Origin: Chloroflexota bacterium
GTDB lineage: Bacteria; Chloroflexota; Anaerolineae; UBA1429
Assembly (NCBI GenBank): GCA_012515695.1
Contig: JAAYXX010000245.1
Coordinates: 1 to 14,906, forward strand
DNA: 14,906 nucleotides
Direction: 5' to 3'
Positions 1-6,552 of the stretch are shown here, piece after piece; the first letter of the stretch is position 1; every line of letters starts with the position of its first letter. Below the pieces are notes generated by a model that ran no database searches, was not told the origin of the DNA, and worked only from the letters and a program-made list of their open reading frames with translations. The position numbers and the translations under genes are program-made.

Positions 1-6
1 AGAGTG

Positions 7-86
7 CGGCATGCATGCCGGGCGGCTTCTAGCCGGGCAGCTCGATGAGAGAACCCTCACCCCGGCCCTCTCCCAGAGGGAGAGGG
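7..86. repeat. Hairpin cluster at the left edge
   Basis: This non-coding stretch holds three consecutive inverted repeats. Positions 7-20 pair CGGCAT with ATGCCG. Positions 23-35 pair CGGCT with AGCCG around TCT. Positions 66-86 form a perfect 9-bp stem, CCCTCTCCC with GGGAGAGGG, around an AGA loop. The last resembles the purine/pyrimidine-rich REP-like hairpins that are common between genes in many GC-rich bacteria (family knowledge, not checked here). None is followed by a T-run, so they are more likely dispersed repeats than terminators. No gene is visible in 1-210. Confidence 0.5.
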
Positions 87-96
87 AGAGGCGGAC

Positions 97-147
97 ATTG
101 GACCGCCGGCTTCCAGCCGGCATAATTGCAAGCCGCCAAGGATGGCG
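97..147 (+). repeat. Palindromic intergenic repeat, copy A (REP/MITE-like)
   Basis: The first 30 bases, starting ATTGGACCGCC, are identical to the reverse complement of the element at 10351-10410. After a small change (TG here, A there) the next 19 bases match again. The unit holds two hairpins: CCGGCT/AGCCGG at 106-120 and CGCCA/TGGCG at about 134-147. Copy B ends in the inverted repeats ATTGGACCGCC and GGCGGTCCAAT. In copy A the right end has decayed. Two near-identical copies in opposite orientation 10 kb apart, both between genes, indicate a dispersed element. It has no coding capacity, so any mobilising enzyme must lie elsewhere. Confidence 0.8.
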
Positions 148-168
148 CAGGTCAAGTCCACAAATGAA

Positions 169-202
169 AAAACGCCCGAACCTTGGAAGGTTCGGGCGTT
201 TT
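169..202 (-). terminator. Rho-independent terminator after the ceramidase-like gene
   Basis: This is a perfect inverted repeat: arms 169-184 and 187-202 pair over 16 bp, with core ACGCCCGAACC. Read on the minus strand, the GC-rich stem ends in a run of six T followed by CATTTG, the classic form of an intrinsic terminator. It starts nine bases past the stop codon at 211. The outer A/T pairs make it nearly symmetrical, so it may also work weakly on the plus strand. Confidence 0.9.
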
Positions 203-210
203 GCGTGCCT

Positions 211-1476
211 TCACCCCAGCTTGAGCAACAATTCCACGGCGGTGTCGCGGCATAGCTCATAGCTGCCCGGCGCTACCATAAAGTTGGCATAGAACTTGTA
301 CGCCGTTTCGACCTCGTACCCGCCTTCGGGATATGCCTCGCGGAAGGGCAAATAGCCCGTATCGCCGTTGGCGTAACCCACCACGTAGGTATGCGGCCCG
401 TGGATGGCCCGCAATTCGTCGGCCATGCGCGAGAACACCTCCGCGCCCAGCGCGGCAAAGCGCACCGGCCCGATCCGCAACACCTGAATGTCAATGGGCG
501 CTGTCCACGGCTCATCAGGCGGCGTGCCCTGCTCCAATAGCGCCAGCGTATCATCGCGCCACTCGCGCATAGCCGCCTGCCACCTGTCCAGTATCACCAT
601 TTTGGCCAGGCGATTGTATTCCGCCAACACCGCTTCCTGCGATAGAATCGTCAGCGGAAGAGCGACCGTCTGCAAGTTTGTGCCCAACAACGGCGTCAGG
701 GCAGACTCGCCATCATGGACGCCGCGCAGGATCACCTCTCCCAACTGGCGGCCATAGCTCTCCATCACATGAGGGTCCGCCGACAGGCTGGGCGGGTTCA
801 GGTTGCCACACGCGCCGTTGGTCATCAAGACCACCGGTGCGCCCGGCAGGCGTTGTCTGGCCCACTCTGCCGCTGCGCCCGCCATATCCGCCGAGATCAG
901 CCGGTTCTCGGCAGATAGCGCCACGTTGTGCATGGGATAGTTTGCAATCACCGCTACATAGTTGCCCTTGTCGTTCACCAGACTCAGGACAGGCAGCCGA
1001 TGATCTGTGTGAGCCAACAGGCTAGGCGGGCGGCGGTCTTGCGCCAGGGTGCAGCGCTCCTCGGCAAAGCGCAGCGTCACCGGCCGATGGTCGGCAACCG
1101 CGCACCGACTGGCCGTCAGCAGCCACCCATCCAACATACGCAAATAGACCGGGTCCACCATCCCGCATTGTCGCAGTGGCACCGTAGCCGGGCCAGAATG
1201 CGTGTGAGTAGCGGTGAGCAAGACCTGGCGCGGTTCCAACCCGAGGCTTTCGCCCACAGCCTGGCGCGTGCGAGCCACCTGTTCGCGGCCCAGCGCCAGC
1301 AGGTCACAATGCAACCAGAGCAGCCGATCTTCCTCGTTTTCCAAATAGAGGGCGCGCACAAATAGCTCGTCGTGTACTCCGATGGAAGGCTGCTCACGCG
1401 CCACAAAGCCCGTCAGGTCTACCCCTACCGGCGGGGTAATGGGCAATTGTGCTACGCCCGCTCGCAATTCTCCCAT
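211..1476 (-). CDS. Neutral/alkaline ceramidase-like hydrolase (N-terminal domain only)
   Basis: The protein has the fold signature of the neutral/alkaline non-lysosomal ceramidase N-terminal domain: an opening 'RAGVAQLPITPPVGVDLTGF', the metal-site motif ATHTHSGPA (about residues 90-98 of the version starting at 1476), NYPMHNVAL near 181 and NGDTGYLP near 370. True neutral ceramidases are about 650 residues or more with a C-terminal domain and use a serine in a GDxSPN motif. This protein is about 421 residues, and the matching stretch reads NGACGNLNP, with Asn where Ser would be. It is therefore probably a family member with another substrate; function unknown. No signal peptide is visible, so it is likely cytoplasmic. 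Two starts are possible. ATG at 1476 lies 8 nt after GAGG and is preferred; ATG at 1482 is only 2 nt after it. That GAGG overlaps the TGA stop of the upstream DegT gene, indicating translational coupling. Confidence 0.8.
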   Translation of the reverse strand: MGELRAGVAQLPITPPVGVDLTGFVAREQPSIGVHDELFVRALYLENEEDRLLWLHCDLLALGREQVARTRQAVGESLGLEPRQVLLTATHTHSGPATVPLRQCGMVDPVYLRMLDGWLLTASRCAVADHRPVTLRFAEERCTLAQDRRPPSLLAHTDHRLPVLSLVNDKGNYVAVIANYPMHNVALSAENRLISADMAGAAAEWARQRLPGAPVVLMTNGACGNLNPPSLSADPHVMESYGRQLGEVILRGVHDGESALTPLLGTNLQTVALPLTILSQEAVLAEYNRLAKMVILDRWQAAMREWRDDTLALLEQGTPPDEPWTAPIDIQVLRIGPVRFAALGAEVFSRMADELRAIHGPHTYVVGYANGDTGYLPFREAYPEGGYEVETAYKFYANFMVAPGSYELCRDTAVELLLKLG

Positions 1477-1486
1477 ACTCATAACC

Positions 1487-2722
1487 TCACATCAACTCCT
1501 GGCGATGGGCATACACCTTGGCCACCGCCTCCACTATGTCATCCATATCCGCCTGCGTGCCCAGCAGCATCGGCTGCGTGAGCCAGACGGCTTCCTCCCG
1601 ACAGGCGCGTTCAGTTACCGGGCAGGATACCTTGCTGTAATCCAGGTTGGGCACGGTCTGGCGATAGCCAGTGAACGGCCCAAAGGCCAGTTGCTCGAAC
1701 AAGGGCTGGCGATACAGGGGCAGGCCATACCCCGGCGAGCAGGGCACTCCTTCGGCGCGCAGAGCCTCCAAAAAGCGCTCACGAGGCACGCCATCGAATT
1801 CGGCAGCATTGTAGCGGAACATGTACAGGTGGTAGGAGTGACGGGTTTCCCCCTGGCCGCGTGGGAAAGGAAGAATGCCAGGGATCTCGGCCAGTTTCGC
1901 GTTCAGGTACAGGCCGTTCGCGTCACGGATGCGGGTTTGCTCTTCGAGGCGGGTCATCTGCGCCCGCAACAGAGCGCCCTGAAACTCGGTCATGCGAAAG
2001 TTGGAACCCATGATATAATGGCTGTACCACTCGCCTTCGGGCAAGCGCCCGCAGTTATGCACCGAGCGGACTAAACGCTCATATAGATCGCTGTTGGTCA
2101 GCACAATGCCGCCTTCGCCGGAGGTGAGGTTTTTCGAGGACTGGAAGGAAAACGCCCCCATATCCCCGATGGCCCCTAGCCCCTGGTCCTTGTAGCGCGC
2201 CCCGTGCGCGTGCGCGGCATCCTCGATCACCACCAGCTCATATTTGCGGGCAATCGCCAAAATGGCGTCCATATCCGCCGCCTGCCCGGCAAAGTGCACC
2301 GGAATAATGGCACGGGTGCGCTCTGTAATGGCATCTTCGATCAGATCAGGGTCCAGGCAGTAGGAATCGGGGTGGACATCCACGAAAACAGGCACAGCGT
2401 TCGCCTCGATCACCGAAACGGCTGTCGCCTGGAAGGTATACGGCGGCACAATCACCTCGTCGCCCGCCTGGATACCTGCGGCCATCAGCGCCACCCACAG
2501 GGCCACCGAGCCGTTGACCACGGCGATACCGTATTGCGCGCCCTGGTAGGTGGCAAACTCTTGCTCGAACGCGGCAACCTGCGAGCCATCCAGCCGCCCC
2601 CATTTACCGCTGTGCAGCACGTCCAGCAGGGCCTTTTCCTCCGCCTCACCATAGACCGGCCATGAGGGGAAAGGGGTATTACGAACACGCGATCCTCCGT
2701 GTAGTGCCAGTTCTCCCGCCAT
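1487..2722 (-). CDS. DegT/DnrJ/EryC1/StrS family PLP-dependent aminotransferase
   Basis: This 411-residue protein has a complete fold-type I aminotransferase of the DegT/StrS family. Such enzymes usually transaminate keto-sugars or keto-cyclitols, with glutamate or glutamine as donor. Visible motifs are VVNGSVALWVAL (68-79, cofactor phosphate region), the PPYTF loop (93-97), EDAAHAHGA (167-175, with Asp168 for the pyridine nitrogen) and SFQSSKNLTSGEGG (192-205), in which Lys197 should form the Schiff base with PLP. NFRMTEFQGAL (241-251) is the usual substrate-side motif. The length is normal for the family and no catalytic residue is missing. The start is supported by AGGGAG about 7-8 nt upstream. 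It precedes the ceramidase-like gene with only a few bases between, so the two probably act on related metabolites. No sugar nucleotide pathway genes lie nearby, so the substrate cannot be named. Confidence 0.93.
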   Translation of the reverse strand: MAGELALHGGSRVRNTPFPSWPVYGEAEEKALLDVLHSGKWGRLDGSQVAAFEQEFATYQGAQYGIAVVNGSVALWVALMAAGIQAGDEVIVPPYTFQATAVSVIEANAVPVFVDVHPDSYCLDPDLIEDAITERTRAIIPVHFAGQAADMDAILAIARKYELVVIEDAAHAHGARYKDQGLGAIGDMGAFSFQSSKNLTSGEGGIVLTNSDLYERLVRSVHNCGRLPEGEWYSHYIMGSNFRMTEFQGALLRAQMTRLEEQTRIRDANGLYLNAKLAEIPGILPFPRGQGETRHSYHLYMFRYNAAEFDGVPRERFLEALRAEGVPCSPGYGLPLYRQPLFEQLAFGPFTGYRQTVPNLDYSKVSCPVTERACREEAVWLTQPMLLGTQADMDDIVEAVAKVYAHRQELM

Positions 2723-2799
2723 GTGATTCTCCCTATCCGTGTGATCGTTATGGCTACCCCTGCCAGAGATAGCCCGGCCAGCATTTGCAAGATAGAGTC

Positions 2800-2829
2800 A
2801 GTGTAGCGCGGCTGTAGGCAAAAAGCAAG
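2800..2829 (-). promoter_or_regulatory. Putative promoter for the DegT/ceramidase-like pair
   Basis: Reading leftward, TTGCTT (2824-2829) and TACACT (2800-2805) are separated by about 18 bp, a passable housekeeping sigma pattern. It lies just after the stop codon of the transporter and would give a leader of about 70 nt before the DegT start. The spacing and hexamers resemble the putative priA promoter. Read-through from the transporter is the alternative. Confidence 0.4.
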
Positions 2830-2845
2830 GAGTTTCGCGGCGCGC

Positions 2846-4111
2846 TCAGGCTTCGGCTTGCGCCACCTTGGCTCGCGCCAGCCGAAAATCCATCACAAAG
2901 GCCACTAGCGCCACGACGCCCGCCAGTCCCCCGTAAACCCACACCGGCATAGCCCCCAACACAGCCCCGCCCACAGAAGGGCCGATGATCTGCGCCAGAT
3001 TATCGAGAGAGGCCGAAGCCCCCATCGCCTGGCCGCGTTGATGCGGTGGCACGGCGGAACTCAGGAAGCTGGTCAACACGCCGCGTGTGCAAGACGCGGC
3101 AAAGCTTACCACGCACACCACGGCGGCAAACTGCCATTGGTTAACGACAAAGCCGAGGGCGATATAGGTGACGACAAAAATACCCAGGCCCAGGCGGGCA
3201 GTTGCGCGCTCTCCCAGGCGGTTCAGCATCGGCACAAAGACGGTAAAGCGCACGATCACGCGCACGACCCCGGCGATGGTCAGCAGGATGCCGGTTTGCT
3301 CGGCGGTCAGCCCCAGCTTGATGCTGGCAAAGAGCGAGATGCAGGCAATATACAGAGAGAAGGACAGCGTGTGAAAGGCCCATTGCAACAGCAACCGGCG
3401 CGCTGCCTGGTTGTGCCACAGCGATTCGCGGGGCTGCGAGGGTTGGGCCGCTGTCTTGGCCTCCGGCTGAGTTTTCGCGGAGGCGCGAGCGGAAGCGGGA
3501 TTGGACTCGCGCAGGAAAAGCCACGTAACGGAGATGGTAATGCAGGTCAGCGCAGAGGCCAGCAGGGCTGGCGCGACGATCCCCCAGCGCGACAACAGGC
3601 CGCCCAGCCCCGGCCCCAGCAGCGAAGAAAGGACATGGGCGACGCCCACATTGCTCAACTGCTTGCTGCGGTCCTTGGGCGATACCACGTCGCCGACGAT
3701 GGCCTTGGCAATGGGAAAATTGCCGCCGAAAATGCCGTCCACGATACGGGAGAGGAACAGCATGGTCATGTTGCGAGACAGCGCAAGCATCACGAACCCG
3801 GCCAGCGTGCCAAACTGGCAGATCAACAGAATCGGCTTGCGCCCGTATTTGTCGCTCAAGTTGCCCCAGATTGGCCCAGAGAAAAAGCCGAACAGGGCAT
3901 TGGCCGAGAGCAACATGCCCACCTGCCAGGCCGCGGCGTTAAACTCTTGGGTGAAAAAGGGCAGAAACGGGATGAGAATGCTATAACCCAGCACGTCAAT
4001 GAACACCGCGATCCACAGCGGGGTCAGTTCTGGGTAGGGAACGCGCCCCAGCAAAGCGCGGAGCGACTGCAAGGGATGCGCAAGGGTTGGCTTGGATGTC
4101 TGGGGACTCAT
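2846..4111 (-). CDS. MFS transporter, efflux (TetA/multidrug-like) type
   Basis: This 421-residue protein has about 12 hydrophobic segments. The MFS motif A, GNLSDKYGRKP, sits at 83-93 in the loop after the second helix, and a glycine-rich LGPGLGGLLSRWG (164-177) follows in helix five, a pattern typical of drug:H+ antiporters. The two six-helix halves are joined by a hydrophilic loop at about 201-240, rich in Ala, Lys, Pro and Gln. It should be an inner-membrane secondary transporter exporting small molecules; the substrate is unknown. GGGAG lies 8-9 nt before the ATG at 4111. It is separated from the DegT gene by about 120 bp that hold a possible promoter, so a shared function is not implied. 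Confidence 0.9.
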   Translation of the reverse strand: MSPQTSKPTLAHPLQSLRALLGRVPYPELTPLWIAVFIDVLGYSILIPFLPFFTQEFNAAAWQVGMLLSANALFGFFSGPIWGNLSDKYGRKPILLICQFGTLAGFVMLALSRNMTMLFLSRIVDGIFGGNFPIAKAIVGDVVSPKDRSKQLSNVGVAHVLSSLLGPGLGGLLSRWGIVAPALLASALTCITISVTWLFLRESNPASARASAKTQPEAKTAAQPSQPRESLWHNQAARRLLLQWAFHTLSFSLYIACISLFASIKLGLTAEQTGILLTIAGVVRVIVRFTVFVPMLNRLGERATARLGLGIFVVTYIALGFVVNQWQFAAVVCVVSFAASCTRGVLTSFLSSAVPPHQRGQAMGASASLDNLAQIIGPSVGGAVLGAMPVWVYGGLAGVVALVAFVMDFRLARAKVAQAEA

Positions 4112-4147
4112 CGGTCAATTCTCCCGTCGGGTTGATCAATAGAGCAC

Positions 4148-4177
4148 AGTTATTCTGCGAGGGGAACGTTCTGTCAA
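4148..4177 (-). promoter_or_regulatory. Putative promoter of the MFS transporter gene
   Basis: On the minus strand a consensus -35 TTGACA (4172-4177) is followed after 18 bp by ATAACT (4148-4153). The AT-rich stretch to the transporter ATG at 4111 would be a short leader of about 30 nt containing the ribosome-binding GGGAG. The -35 is perfect and the -10 weak. Confidence 0.5.
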
Positions 4178-4230
4178 ATGGGCGGCCGCATGACGGCATA
4201 AAAGCCTAGCCGGGCTACATCGTTTGGCCC

Positions 4231-4260
4231 TTGTTCCACCTTCGCGCCAGGGTCTATACT
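4231..4260 (+). promoter_or_regulatory. Promoter-like plus-strand signal in a gene-free region
   Basis: TTGTTC (4231-4236) and TATACT (4255-4260) are spaced by 18 bp on the plus strand. No plus-strand gene follows: the next 230 bp are non-coding and strongly structured, and then the oppositely oriented MurE gene begins. Either the match is chance or it drives a non-coding transcript through the hairpins at 4303-4475. Confidence 0.3.
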
Positions 4261-4302
4261 GGTTGTACAGGGGACTGGCGAGCGGTGTGTCGCGCAGTGG
4301 GC

Positions 4303-4397
4303 TGGTTGGCCGCCAGCCAACCAACAGCGTGGCCCCTACGAGCGACCTGCTGTCTCCGCTTCGCTCGCATAGCGGGATACAGGGTGTGCCATCCCGC
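4303..4397. other. Structured intergenic segment (several hairpins)
   Basis: Within the 383-bp gap between the MFS start and the MurE stop, several short perfect stems occur: 4303-4310 with 4316-4323 (TGGTTGGC/GCCAACCA), 4356-4360 with 4371-4375 (CCGCT/AGCGG), and 4372-4378 with 4391-4397 (GCGGGAT/ATCCCGC). The last two share bases and could be alternatives. No credible protein gene is present. I see no match to tmRNA, RNase P, SRP or 6S RNA core motifs. Confidence 0.4.
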
Positions 4398-4412
4398 CCG
4401 GCCCCCTGACCC

Positions 4413-4475
4413 GTGCCGGATAGCAACGCCGCCTTGTACCAGCGATACTGGACAGGCGGCGTTGCTATCTGGCAC
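4413..4475. repeat. Long inverted repeat (63 nt) downstream of the MurE gene
   Basis: Arms 4413-4434 and 4454-4475 pair over 22 positions with a single G/T mismatch; the inner 16 bp (GATAGCAACGCCGCCT) are perfect. The 19-nt loop contains a smaller CCAG/CTGG stem. It lies 19 bases past the MurE stop codon. Neither strand shows a T-run immediately after it (TTGT on the plus strand, GGGTC on the minus), so it is not a textbook terminator. It may protect or end the MurE transcript, end a plus-strand RNA, or be a small mobile palindrome. Confidence 0.7.
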
Positions 4476-4494
4476 TTGTAAATGCCTCATTTGT

Positions 4495-6000
4495 TCAGAC
4501 ATACCCCAGGACTGCCAGGCCATCCAGCACAGCTTGATGATCGCTCCAGGGATATTCCGTCTGGCCGAAGCACATGGTCGGCTCGTGGCCCTTGCCCGTC
4601 ACAATCACCAGATCGCCCGGCTCGGCCATCACCAGCGCATGGGCGATAGCCTCCCTCCGGTCGCCGATGCGCCAAAAGTCGCGCCCCTCGACGCGCCCCG
4701 CCTTGCGGCAACCGGCAGCCACCTGCTCCATAATGTCGTCCAGCGATTCCGTGCGGGGGTCTTCGGCTGTGATGACCGTCCGGTCAGCCAGCCGCCCGGC
4801 AATCTCGCCCATCCAGGGGCGCTTGGTCAGATCGCGCAACCCGGCGCAGCCGAAAACCACCGTGACCTTTTGGTCGGTCAGGGTGCGAACGGTTTGCAGC
4901 GCGTTTTCCAGGGCGTTGGGCGTATGGGCAAAGTCCACGATCACTGTAAAGGGTTGGCCGCGATAGATGCGCTCCATCCGCCCGCGCACGCCGCGCATAC
5001 CCCGAATGCCCTCTTGAATTGCCTCTGCCGAGATGCCCTGAGAATGGGCCACGGCGATGGCGGCCAGCAGGTTATACACGTTGAACTGCCCTACCAGCGG
5101 CGAGTCAATCGCCAATTCCCCGCCGGGAACCTGCGCCACAAAGTGCAGTCCCTCCGGTGAGAGGCGCACCTCGCGGGCAGACACGTCGGCGGGCTGCCGA
5201 ATGCCGTAGGAGAGGGGCCGCTCGGCGGGAATAGCCCGCAAATAGTCGAACGCGGCGTCATCGGCATTGGTAACGGCCACCTTGGGCACACCCGGCTTAT
5301 GCGCGGCCTGCTCCAAAAAGCGGAACAGGCGAGCCTTGGCCTCGCGGTAATGCTCGTAAGTCCCGTGGAAATACAGGTGGTCGTGGGTGATGTTGGTCAC
5401 TACGGCCACGTCAAACTCGCAGGCCGTTACCCGATGCTGGGCCAGCCCCTCGGAGGTGGTTTCGAGGACGGCGTATTCCATCCCCGCCGCGACCATGCGC
5501 GCCAGATAACTCTGTACCTCGGCGGAAGTGGGGGTAGTGGTATGAAATCCGGTATCTATATCCGTTTCGCCGATGGTAGCGCCCACCGTGTCCACGCGCC
5601 CCACGGCATGGCCCGCCGCCTGCAAAATAGCCACGATCAGCCGCACGGTGGTAGTTTTGCCGTCTGTCCCCGTCACGCCGATCACGCGCAATTGCCGACC
5701 GGGGAAGCCGTGCGCGGCGGCCTGCAAATGGGCCAACGCCTCGCGGGCATCGGGGACGATGGCCGTGGGCAGGCCCTCCAGTTCGGGCAGCAGCCGCTCT
5801 ACAACGCAGGCACTGGCCCCAGCAGCCAGCGCAGAGGGCACAAAGCGGTGCCCATCTACGGAAATGCCCGGCACAGCCACAAACAGGTCGCCGGGCGACA
5901 CTTTTCGCGAATCATCGGTGACGCCGTGGAAGGCTTGCGGTCCCCAATGGCGCAATTCTACCTGGGGCAAGGCCCCCATCAACAACTCGGCCGCAATCAT
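4495..6000 (-). CDS. murE: MurE-type UDP-MurNAc-tripeptide ligase (divergent)
   Basis: This 501-residue three-domain Mur ligase should add the third, dibasic amino acid to UDP-MurNAc-L-Ala-D-Glu in the cytoplasm, using ATP. The order fits MurE: TDDSRKVSPGDLFVA (28-42) in the UDP-binding domain, the P-loop GVTGTDGKTTT (108-118), TTPTSAE (155-161), the lysine in EAKARLF (Lys222, normally carbamylated), HTPNAL (359-364), EDPR (413-416) at the third-amino-acid recognition loop, and GKGHE (469-473). Several motifs differ from textbook MurE: LETTSEGL for the usual EVSSHAL, DHLYFHG for DHLDYHG, GCAGLRDLTKRP for GCGGDRDxxKRP, and EDPR for DNPR. The Arg that contacts diaminopimelate is present, but similar loops occur in enzymes with other specificities, so the amino acid added is uncertain. 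GGAGG lies 4 nt before the ATG. No other cell-wall genes adjoin it, so this may not be the only MurE in the genome. Confidence 0.85.
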   Translation of the reverse strand: MIAAELLMGALPQVELRHWGPQAFHGVTDDSRKVSPGDLFVAVPGISVDGHRFVPSALAAGASACVVERLLPELEGLPTAIVPDAREALAHLQAAAHGFPGRQLRVIGVTGTDGKTTTVRLIVAILQAAGHAVGRVDTVGATIGETDIDTGFHTTTPTSAEVQSYLARMVAAGMEYAVLETTSEGLAQHRVTACEFDVAVVTNITHDHLYFHGTYEHYREAKARLFRFLEQAAHKPGVPKVAVTNADDAAFDYLRAIPAERPLSYGIRQPADVSAREVRLSPEGLHFVAQVPGGELAIDSPLVGQFNVYNLLAAIAVAHSQGISAEAIQEGIRGMRGVRGRMERIYRGQPFTVIVDFAHTPNALENALQTVRTLTDQKVTVVFGCAGLRDLTKRPWMGEIAGRLADRTVITAEDPRTESLDDIMEQVAAGCRKAGRVEGRDFWRIGDRREAIAHALVMAEPGDLVIVTGKGHEPTMCFGQTEYPWSDHQAVLDGLAVLGYV

Positions 6001-6068
6001 CTCTCCTCCAGCTTCTCAGGCAATAAGAACAAAGGGAAATCGGGTTACGATTTGGGCTTGCAAGGTAA

Positions 6069-6097
6069 GGGGCGCGGCGTCGTCTGCGCCACGCCCC
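6069..6097 (-). terminator. Possible weak terminator after the DUF4342 gene
   Basis: Arms 6069-6079 and 6087-6097 pair over 11 positions around a 7-nt loop. The one non-pair is C/A on the plus strand but G-U on the minus-strand RNA, which favours function in a leftward transcript. The stem is very GC-rich, but only TTACCTT follows, so termination may be partial and MurE could be transcribed by read-through from DUF4342. Confidence 0.45.
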
Positions 6098-6120
6098 TAT
6101 GGATAGCTGCCTACCTGCGC

Positions 6121-6420
6121 CTACTCCTCAATCCGCTCGACCACGATGGTGCAGTTGGTGACGAGCGCCGCCAGCGCGCCCAGGGCCGCCCACGTGGGCA
6201 ACAACACAGCTCCAACGACGCCCAGCGTCAACGGCATCTCTATCAGGGTTCGCCCCTCTTCGGTTTTGATGCTGATGCGGCGAATGTTGCCCTGATGGAT
6301 GATCTCCTTGACCTTGGCAACCAGGTCATCTCCCTTGACGTGTATTTCCTCAGTGCGGATGTGCTCCTCGATATCCGGCTCTTCCGGTCGCGTGCCCTCT
6401 GACCTGTATTCTTCCGACAT
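6121..6420 (-). CDS. DUF4342 domain protein, probable membrane segment
   Basis: This is a 99-residue protein. A charged N-terminus (1-25, rich in Glu and Arg) leads into the DUF4342 core, 'EEIHVKGDDLVAKVKEIIHQ' at about 24-43, then GNIRRISIKTEEGRTLIEMPLTLGVVGAVLLPTWAALGALAALV. The core is recognisable by its 'GD.L..KVKELI.EGNVRRI.IK.E.G..L.E.PL' pattern (from memory of the family). Residues 64-88 form one hydrophobic helix, so it may be membrane-associated. Many family members carry an N-terminal UBA-like domain; this one does not. AAGGAGG sits 5 nt before the ATG at 6420, a strong ribosome site suggesting high expression. The function of the family is unknown, and the neighbours (MurE downstream, phosphorylase upstream) give no firm hint. 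Confidence 0.85.
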   Translation of the reverse strand: MSEEYRSEGTRPEEPDIEEHIRTEEIHVKGDDLVAKVKEIIHQGNIRRISIKTEEGRTLIEMPLTLGVVGAVLLPTWAALGALAALVTNCTIVVERIEE

Positions 6421-6495
6421 GTTCCCTCCTTAACTGCGGAACGCGGTCCTATCCCTCGGTTACATCCTGGCAGCGAAAGGGCTGCTTGTAACAGG

Positions 6496-6525
6496 ATTGT
6501 ACCCGACAATCGGCAATCGGCGCAA
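6496..6525 (-). promoter_or_regulatory. Putative promoter of the DUF4342 gene
   Basis: On the minus strand TTGCGC (6520-6525) and TACAAT (6496-6501) are spaced by 18 bp, giving a leader of about 70 nt before the start at 6420. The -10 is close to consensus. It lies between the phosphorylase stop codon and the DUF4342 start, consistent with a separate transcription unit. Confidence 0.45.
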
Positions 6526-6552
6526 TTTCACGATTGGGGCAAACCCACGCCA

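Noticed and set aside
3038..4135. Long plus-strand open frame (365 codons) opposite the MFS gene
   Set aside because: Its translation is rich in Gln, His, Arg and Gly with no recognisable domain; it is the antisense shadow of a clear 12-helix transporter. The same holds for the long plus-strand frames at 7578-8723, 5299-6402 and 12536-13489.
4261..4480. Known structural RNA (tmRNA, RNase P, SRP or 6S RNA)
   Set aside because: None of the conserved core sequences of these RNAs could be seen on either strand; only the presence of stems supports an RNA.
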